From the NCBI GenBank assembly GCA_051879195.1, contig JBJELO010000006.1, positions 1-22,997 of the forward strand: a stretch of DNA of 22,997 bases, written 5' to 3'. Positions 22,718 to 22,997 of this stretch are shown here, piece by piece (the stretch's first letter is position 1; the number at the start of each line of letters is the position of its first letter). The notes below the pieces were generated by a model. It saw nothing but the letters and a program-made list of their open reading frames with translations, made no database searches and had not been told where the DNA came from. A program made the position numbers and the translations under genes. This DNA is from TWA4 sp051879195. Lineage in GTDB: Bacteria > Bacillota > Clostridia > Lachnospirales > Lachnospiraceae.

Positions 22718-22997
22718 TCATGCAAGTTCTGAAATTCTCTTTTCTAAAAAGTCGAAAAAATCATTTGCATACATCTCTTTTGAATAAAATTCATATACAG
22801 GATATTCATTATCAACATGACTTTTTGAAGTATCAAAATAGAATATCTCATCTTCTGCTTCACATATCACCAGGATATTATCCGGGTATTGATACAGTTT
22901 TTTATTCAGTTCATACATGTATACAATATCACCGCCATCTACAGTATCAAAATCCATTTCGTAAATACTGTAAATCTCATCACCTGCTATTTCTCCA
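22718..22997 (-). CDS. Partial gene, possibly SUKH/SMI1-KNR4-type, 5' end outside the window
   Basis: The last 92 codons of a minus-strand gene; the frame stays open to the window edge, so the ATG at 22957 is probably internal. The visible part has a beta-rich segment (GGDIVYMYELNKK, PDNILVICEAEDEIFYFDT) and a helical end (EMYANDFFDFLEKRISEL). The pattern of a predicted strand, an 'F-D-T' turn and a C-terminal aromatic-rich helix recalls SUKH-fold proteins, which often act as immunity proteins to secreted nuclease toxins. The conserved N-terminal motifs that would settle it are not in the window. Confidence 0.45.
   Translation of the reverse strand, partial: GEIAGDEIYSIYEMDFDTVDGGDIVYMYELNKKLYQYPDNILVICEAEDEIFYFDTSKSHVDNEYPVYEFYSKEMYANDFFDFLEKRISELA

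Overview
The window reads as chromosome from a Gram-positive, endospore-forming member of the Clostridia, probably Lachnospiraceae-like; I could not test the taxonomy. The reasons are the AGGAGG-type ribosome binding sites, sigma-A promoters with 17-base spacers, a Bacillus/Clostridium-type division and cell-wall (dcw) cluster headed by mraZ with two adjacent class B penicillin-binding proteins, and a GerA/SpoVAF-type spore germination gene. Base composition is moderate, and visibly more AT-rich to the right of about 18,000.

Bases 1-7,910 carry the start of a dcw operon read on the minus strand: mraZ, rsmH, ftsL, two class B PBPs in the positions of pbpB and spoVD, mraY, and murD (cut by the window edge). 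murE and murF are absent from their usual place. Upstream of mraZ are a sigma-A promoter and three 10-base-spaced AAAGTG-type boxes that look like the MraZ autoregulatory operator. Next to them, on the plus strand, is an unexplained element of about 220 bases that folds into one long interrupted hairpin. It has its own possible promoter and a shared terminator, and may be a noncoding RNA.

Bases 8,356-17,845 hold conserved housekeeping and sporulation genes: lgt and ychF (divergent, each with its own promoter), a DUF1292 protein, then on the minus strand guaB, a membrane-anchored amidase, a SpoVAF/GerAA-like germination protein and a UvrD/PcrA-like helicase, with a small DUF6106-like membrane protein upstream of guaB. 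A sequence fitting a sigma-G (forespore) promoter lies before the germination gene. Its -35 part falls inside an 18-base tandem repeat that follows the amidase gene.

Bases 17,900-22,997 are an accessory region of small, mostly unrecognised genes: two minus-strand cytosolic proteins with strong promoters, a Phd/YefM-RelE/ParE toxin-antitoxin pair with a palindromic operator, a plus-strand run (HExxH putative zinc protein, TIGR04076 protein, 52-residue membrane peptide, PEBP/YbhB-like protein) ending in a terminator, and a partial gene that may be SUKH/SMI1-KNR4-like. The mix resembles an islet of orphan immunity and toxin-antitoxin genes, but no polymorphic toxin, integrase or transposase is visible. 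All family calls come from reading motifs; no searches were run.
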